NCBI GenBank assembly: GCA_001931875.2 | Contig: MSJH02000323.1 | Location: 1-15,689, forward strand | Direction of reading: 5' to 3' | Length of the DNA stretch: 15,689 nt | From: Byssochlamys sp. IMV 00236 | Taxonomy: Eukaryota; Ascomycota; Eurotiomycetes; Eurotiales; Thermoascaceae | Notes under the pieces: model-generated | Told to the model about the DNA's origin: nothing | What the model saw: the letters and a program-made list of their open reading frames with translations, nothing else | Database searches by the model: none | Position numbers and translations under genes: made by a program | Shown: positions 11,443-15,689 of the stretch, piece by piece | Layout: the number at the start of each line of letters is the position of its first letter | How positions within the stretch are numbered: position 1 is the stretch's first letter

Positions 11443-11942
11443 TACTTATACCGACAATTTCTTCACGAAAAGGACGCTACAAGGCATCCTTCACTCGTTG
11501 GTGTTTCCTCTTTTGCAAGACAGCACGCTCAAGCAGGTACTACTTTATACAAAAGCACCCAGAGTATGTGCGTTCTCGGACGAAACTTGTACTTGATAAT
11601 ACACCAGTTTGGAGACCAAGTTGAAACACTTTTTAAGCCCCTCTTTGCTACAATGTAATCTGAAAGCTACATCTATAGCGTATATAGAGCATGCATTTCA
11701 ATAAAGTACCTTAAAAAGATGTTACACATGATACAGTCCGGCTGGTGGACATTGTCGGTTAATGCAAAAACAGATTACCGGTCAAACATGAATAAAACAT
11801 AATAAGAGGAAAAGATGCTTCTAGGTTTAATTCATAGCGCTTAACCATGTTTCAATTAATAGAATCATATAGTGTTTCGGTTCTCGTGACATTTCAGTTG
11901 ATTTATAGTTAGAATTAGTAGATGTTTATTCAATGAAAAGCT
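11443..11942. other. Spacer between Fanzor relic and DDE relic
   Basis: An 83-codon open frame (11407-11658) has no recognisable motif and starts inside the palindrome, so I do not call it a gene. A short protein-like stretch near 11736-11805 (SGWWTLSVNAKTDYRS) is too short to assign. No tRNA or clear terminal repeat was seen. Confidence 0.4.
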
Positions 11943-12257
11943 TTAGAATGGAGTTCGTTTATAGCAATTTATAATCTGACGTTTGGAATGAAGGCAAAAG
12001 CTATAAAGATCACTAAAACGAACGTCATTACATGCATCACCAATTCTAGAAGACAATGTCTCTTCTTTCATCAAGCGATGGCGCTTCATTTTTCCTTTCA
12101 CTAAAGCCCAAAGCTGTTCAACAGGGTTTAGTTCAGGCGAGTAAGGGGAGAGATACATTACTCCATAACCTCCAACTTCAATTTTTCGAATCATCGGCTT
12201 CGAATTATGGATACCAGCATTACTCATCACCACAAAATTACCCTTCAAAGATTCATT
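11943..12257 (-). pseudogene. Tc1/mariner-type DDE transposase relic (C-terminal half)
   Basis: The minus strand encodes NESLKGNFVVMSNAGIH, then GGYGVMYLSPYSPELNPVEQLWALVKGKMK and a C-terminus ending NCYKRTPF at a stop (11943). This is the C-terminal part of the DDE_3 superfamily endonuclease of Tc1/mariner-like elements. SPELNPVEQLW carries the third catalytic acid. The second catalytic position, normally Asp in a D-N-A-x-I-H motif, is Ser here (codon 12222-12224), so catalysis would be lost. The N-terminal half and first Asp are absent: at about 12258 the reading runs into the 32-bp repeat array. This implies that the repeat element landed in or deleted into an already existing transposase. 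No other half is visible in the window. Confidence 0.75.
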
Positions 12258-12267
12258 TTGTGAACAT

Positions 12268-12426
12268 TTTGTGAGTGGTCGGGTCCATTTCATGAACACT
12301 TTGTGAGTGGTCGGGTCCATTTCATGAACACTTTGTGAGTGGTCGGGCCCATTTCATGAACACTTTGTGAGTGGTCGGCTCCTTTTCATGCGCACTTTGT
12401 TTGTGGTCAGGTCCTTTTTGTGAGTG
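12268..12426 (+). repeat. 32-bp tandem repeat array, about five units
   Basis: Units start at 12268, 12300, 12332, 12364 and 12396. The consensus begins tttgtgagtggtcgg and includes the palindrome ttcatgaa. The first three units are nearly identical (gggtcc versus gggccc), the fourth has three or more changes, and the fifth is 31 bases and degenerate. A partial, diverged unit sits at about 12255-12267. Units 4, 5 and part of 3 reappear inverted at 15611-15689. There are no unique spacers, so it is not CRISPR-like. Confidence 0.92.
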
Positions 12427-13050
12427 TTTTTTGTGAGGTGGCGTTTTTTGTTTTGTTTTTGTTTTGTTGAACTTGTGACAATGTCTGATGAATCTGAAGA
12501 GTTTTGTCCTAAATGCCCTGGAAAGAAGATTGCCAACAAAGGTTCCTTAAAACAGCACAATTATGAATATCACTGCAACAAATGTACAATTTCAGTCTCA
12601 GATGAAGGTTTGTTAGCATGTTCAGATTTCTGTAGGAAAAACTAAACTTTGTTTTATTTCTAGATCAAACAACAAAGATAACCATTACAAGAGAAAACAA
12701 TGAAAAACATTGTCCTGCATGTAAGGAATCCTTTTTCAAGCAGACAAAATTTAAAAACACATTTGAACAAATCCAAATGCAAAAAAACTTTGTTTGTGGA
12801 GACTGCTGAACAAAATCATATTACAAAACGGGATTATGGCTCAGCCGTTCTTAATGCATGTGGTGGAATACAGTTTGAAAAAAATCATCAACAACAGATC
12901 TTGAAAATTGCGAAAGCTGTAAATCTCAAACCTTTATCATTGATCAATGACAAAGGGGTAGAACAAAATGTCTTTGTGGCTGAAGAGCATATCCATGAAA
13001 TATGTAGCAATAAAATTGATAGCATCCAACCTGTTCCAAAAAAACAAAAA
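12348..13050 (+). repeat. Left arm of a 703-base inverted repeat
   Basis: This segment pairs with 14987-15689 in reverse complement; every position pair I compared sums to 28037, so no indel separates the arms. All stretches compared were identical, including two encoded segments of 73 and about 118 residues. The arm covers part of the tandem repeats, the start of the zinc-finger gene with its intron, and ends in an A-rich run (13046-13050). Its outer limit is set only by the window edge on the other side. Confidence 0.93.
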
Positions 13051-14136
13051 GTTGAAGAAAACCCATCAGTGTGGCTCAATATTCTATTGTCTGACATTCT
13101 ATCCAAAGAAGCATATCCAAAGCTCTTCAAGGAAGAAAATTTTATGAAGTTGAACGAAGAAATGGCAAAACTTTTGAACACAGACTGAAATACAAAACCC
13201 CATTTTCGATATGCTTGTTCAACCCTGATGGCAGGAATGATAATTGTACATGGAAAAAAAGTAATAATTATTAATTGTCTAGAAGTGTATGGTAGAACAA
13301 AATCCCTAGATGCTCACCGCGAAAATTTTACAATTAAAAAAGGTCGATTACCCTCATCATCTGTTCTATTAATAAATAATGGATGCAATAACGTATTCGT
13401 TACAACAATTGTGAATAACCATGGGGAGAAGTTGATCATTGGCACAAAAACCTTCAATGCGCTATCAACTTCAAGTTTTAGATTAGATGCTCAAAAAAAA
13501 ACCTGATGTGGGGCCTACCACTTTACAATTTTCAGCCCCCAACGCCTTAACATCAAATGAAATTAAAATTTTTATCAACAAAAGATCATGGGAACACGCC
13601 AATAAAATAAGTCTTGATCCAATGAATAAGGGTATTCACAGTTATGACAATTTATATCAACTCAGACAAGTACAGTCAAAATTTGACCACCTATCAACAT
13701 ATTGTAGATGTAGAGCAGCACCAGAGGTCACCGATGGTCACATTTACCAACCCTACACCATTTTTACTTTGGCAGATTGTGACAATTGTAACGAGGCTAC
13801 TGATGGTAGAATAGCCTCATTGTTATTTCGGACAATTGCATTGGGTATTTTTGAAGAAGATCGTGCTGCTGAAGAAATTACTGGCTCCCTAAAAAAAAAA
13901 CGTTTGTACAGAGTTTGTTTAGAAAATGCAACAATCCCAACTCCAGAACTGCAGAAATTTTAAAACTAATCATCAACTTATACTCAGAAAATGTAAAGAC
14001 AATTCAAATACTTGAAAATAAGCAGCTGAATACGCAATTAGAATCACTTGCTTTGCAAATTGCTCCCTATATCACACACGCAAACCAACATATGCCTGAT
14101 TCAATCTGCCAAGTGTTTTCCAATTCAAATTTGTAA
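12481..14136 (+). pseudogene. Element-encoded zinc-finger protein gene, left copy, interrupted
   Basis: Family not recognised. Starting at ATG 12481, an intron at 12608-12663 (GTTTGT...TTTCTAG) splices in phase. Finger 1 is C-x2-C-x12-H-x4-H (FCPKCPGKK...LKQHNYEYH). Finger 2 is C-x2-C-x12-H-x5-C, but its two halves (HCPACKESF; QNLKTHLNKSKC) lie in different frames, separated at the T5 run 12732-12736. Later breaks are an in-frame TGA at 13186-13188, a frame change at the A9 run 13493-13501, and another between about 13889 and 13963. Ignoring these, the gene would code for about 530 residues. The middle holds FRYACSTLMAG and VYGRTKSLDAHRENFTIKKG, then a Cys group (YCRCRA...DCDNC). The C-terminus is Leu-rich and possibly coiled. 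The 32-bp array ends 54 bases before the start codon. It may encode a DNA-binding or transposition protein, which is inference. Confidence 0.6.
12608..12663 (+). other. Intron in the zinc-finger element gene
   Basis: GT-AG, 56 bases, containing stops in the reading frame. Splicing joins GAT GAA G with AT CAA ACA and brings the CPACKESF half of finger 2 into frame, which supports the call. The inverted copy carries the same intron at 15374-15429. Confidence 0.7.
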
Positions 14137-14281
14137 TTCAAAACAACTTATTTATAACGTTTTATTCATTGAATATGATATCCTTTAAGTTTTACCTTTT
14201 CATAAAATTCATGCAAAAAAAAAAATATCCTATCGTCTTGTTTTTTAATACCTTAATCTGTTGATATAAAATACAAAGCTC

Positions 14282-14306
14282 GCAAAGGATTCTCAAGAAC
14301 CTTTGC
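14282..14306. repeat. Hairpin, 11 base pairs with one bulged A
   Basis: GCAAAGGATTCT and AGAACCTTTGC pair with a single bulged A and a two-base loop. It lies about 146 bases after the zinc-finger gene's last stop and could be a structured 3' end or an element boundary. Confidence 0.6.
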
Positions 14307-14329
14307 AAGTTAATTGGGTGAATTAGGAC

Positions 14330-14464
14330 GGTGTCATCAAAGTGGGATACACAATGATATCAATAATTGACCACAGAGAAATTACTGGTAAGAGATTTGT
14401 CGTATCATATAATGTACATTGTCATATGAAAGCGTCTAAAATTGGAGTTATAATTTTCAAGTGA
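14330..14464 (+). pseudogene. Possible chromodomain fragment
   Basis: An open stretch after a stop reads VGYTMISIIDHREITGKRFVV and ends at a TGA. The spacing of I-I-D-H-R, G-K and the following hydrophobic run resembles the first two strands of a chromodomain such as those at the end of Ty3/gypsy integrases. The expected W-K-G-Y segment is not present. Short and weak; it could be chance. Confidence 0.22.
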
Positions 14465-14938
14465 TTTCGTTTTTAAAGAACATCAAACTATCTCGATAAG
14501 AAATAATCGTAACAACAACATTATAATGAAATAACCCTTATCCATTATACGTCAGCAACAGCTGGATGCATGAAAAGATTACCATAATTGACTGAAAACG
14601 AATAAAGACCAACAATACCAAGGAGCTGATACTTTTTGGTTGGGTATATAAAAAGATATAAAACTTTTGTTTATAAAAATATAAGTTTTTAATCTTTTTT
14701 TAGTTTTGGTAGTTGCACTTTATTATACATTATTATGATAGAAACTTTAGAAGAAAGAGAATTTCCATTGATGATCCTAAATCAATGGACGTCTGGCTTA
14801 CAAATCTCTTTTCGTGTCATAATTCAAATGTTAACATTTGCAGGAACCAAAAGAAAACGAGGTTTCTGAATTAAGGAAGTTCCTTTAAATCACTGCTCAA
14901 AACACAGTTCATTCACTTTAAAATTTTTTATCAGATTT

Positions 14939-15556
14939 TTATTCTGGCGTGTTACTTTTTTCACTGTTTAAACTTCTTAAGACTTTTTTTTGTTTTTTTG
15001 GAACAGGTTGGATGCTATCAATTTTATTGCTACATATTTCATGGATATGCTCTTCAGCCACAAAGACATTTTGTTCTACCCCTTTGTCATTGATCAATGA
15101 TAAAGGTTTGAGATTTACAGCTTTCGCAATTTTCAAGATCTGTTGTTGATGATTTTTTTCAAACTGTATTCCACCACATGCATTAAGAACGGCTGAGCCA
15201 TAATCCCGTTTTGTAATATGATTTTGTTCAGCAGTCTCCACAAACAAAGTTTTTTTGCATTTGGATTTGTTCAAATGTGTTTTTAAATTTTGTCTGCTTG
15301 AAAAAGGATTCCTTACATGCAGGACAATGTTTTTCATTGTTTTCTCTTGTAATGGTTATCTTTGTTGTTTGATCTAGAAATAAAACAAAGTTTAGTTTTT
15401 CCTACAGAAATCTGAACATGCTAACAAACCTTCATCTGAGACTGAAATTGTACATTTGTTGCAGTGATATTCATAATTGTGCTGTTTTAAGGAACCTTTG
15501 TTGGCAATCTTCTTTCCAGGGCATTTAGGACAAAACTCTTCAGATTCATCAGACAT
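14939..15556 (-). pseudogene. Element zinc-finger gene, inverted right copy, 3'-truncated
   Basis: The minus strand repeats the left copy from its ATG (15556) through the intron (15374-15429), finger 1, the split finger 2 and the PVPKKQK segment. It carries the same T5 run (15301-15305 on the plus strand as A5). At 14986 it leaves the left copy's sequence and ends in a different tail (VLRSLNSEKSNTPE, stop 14939-14941). It therefore lacks the later two thirds of the left gene. The shared frame change implies that the break predates duplication, or that both copies were homogenised, or that the break is functional. Confidence 0.6.
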
Positions 15557-15689
15557 TGTCACAAGTTCAACAAAACAAAAACAAAACAAAAAACGCCACC
15601 TCACAAAAAACACTCACAAAAAGGACCTGACCACAAACAAAGTGCGCATGAAAAGGAGCCGACCACTCACAAAGTGTTCATGAAATGGG
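14987..15689 (-). repeat. Right arm of the 703-base inverted repeat (cut by window end)
   Basis: Reverse complement of 12348-13050. It ends with inverted 32-bp units 5, 4 and part of 3 at the last base of the window, so the repeat certainly could continue. The two arms face each other across 1936 bases. Confidence 0.93.

Larger units (their letters stand above)
14137..14938. other. AT-rich inner spacer of the inverted-repeat structure
   Basis: About 0.8 kb with no convincing gene. It holds a hairpin (14282-14306), a short chromodomain-like open stretch (14330-14464), and a TATATAAAA at about 14646-14654. From ATG 14734 there is a 44-codon frame (reading MIETLEEREFPLMILNQW) without known motif. 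Confidence 0.4.

Noticed and set aside
11407..11658. 83-codon plus-strand frame as a gene
   Set aside because: Its first codons are in the palindrome, and no motif, intron signal or promoter supports it.
12268..12426. CRISPR array
   Set aside because: The repeats are directly abutting, with no unique spacers, in a eukaryotic context.
14734..14868. Small gene from ATG 14734 with an upstream TATA-like sequence
   Set aside because: Only 44 codons, no motif and no conserved context; kept only as a remark in the spacer.

Overview
The window looks like nuclear DNA of a filamentous fungus, most probably Mucoromycota and, by inference, Mucorales. Genes are split by many short GT-AG introns of about 48-72 bases. 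Intergenic DNA is AT-rich with poly(T)/poly(A) runs, and protein families are typically fungal. Nothing prokaryotic (operons, Shine-Dalgarno sites) is visible. I found no tRNA, rRNA or CRISPR array.

The left part (1-9942) is ordinary gene-dense DNA with six genes. They are a 5'-truncated DED1/DDX3-type DEAD-box RNA helicase with three RanBP2 zinc fingers and a GW-rich tail (+), mitochondrial ribosomal protein uL4m (-), a NASP/Hif1/Sim3-type H3 chaperone (-), riboflavin kinase (+), a YihQ-like GH31 glycosidase with Arg at the acid/base position (+), and an AceTr/Ato-family acetate-type transporter (-). All exon junctions I propose keep the frame and restore family motifs. The genes share no obvious pathway.

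The right part (about 10300-15689) is a graveyard of mobile elements. In order it holds a decayed, intron-containing Fanzor (eukaryotic TnpB-like) C-terminal fragment followed by a 28-base perfect palindrome; the C-terminal half of a dead Tc1/mariner-type DDE transposase; an array of 32-bp tandem repeats; and a repeat element encoding an unrecognised zinc-finger protein. The first 703 bases of that element recur as an inverted copy at the right edge (12348-13050 against 14987-15689), with a 1936-base spacer. Both copies point inward and the repeat arrays lie at the outer ends, so the structure looks like a foldback or long-inverted-repeat element. It appears to have inserted into the DDE relic. 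The right copy runs off the window.

The items most worth following are the GH31 protein that keeps sulfoquinovose-type binding residues but lacks the acid/base Asp, the zinc-finger inverted-repeat element, and the Fanzor relic.
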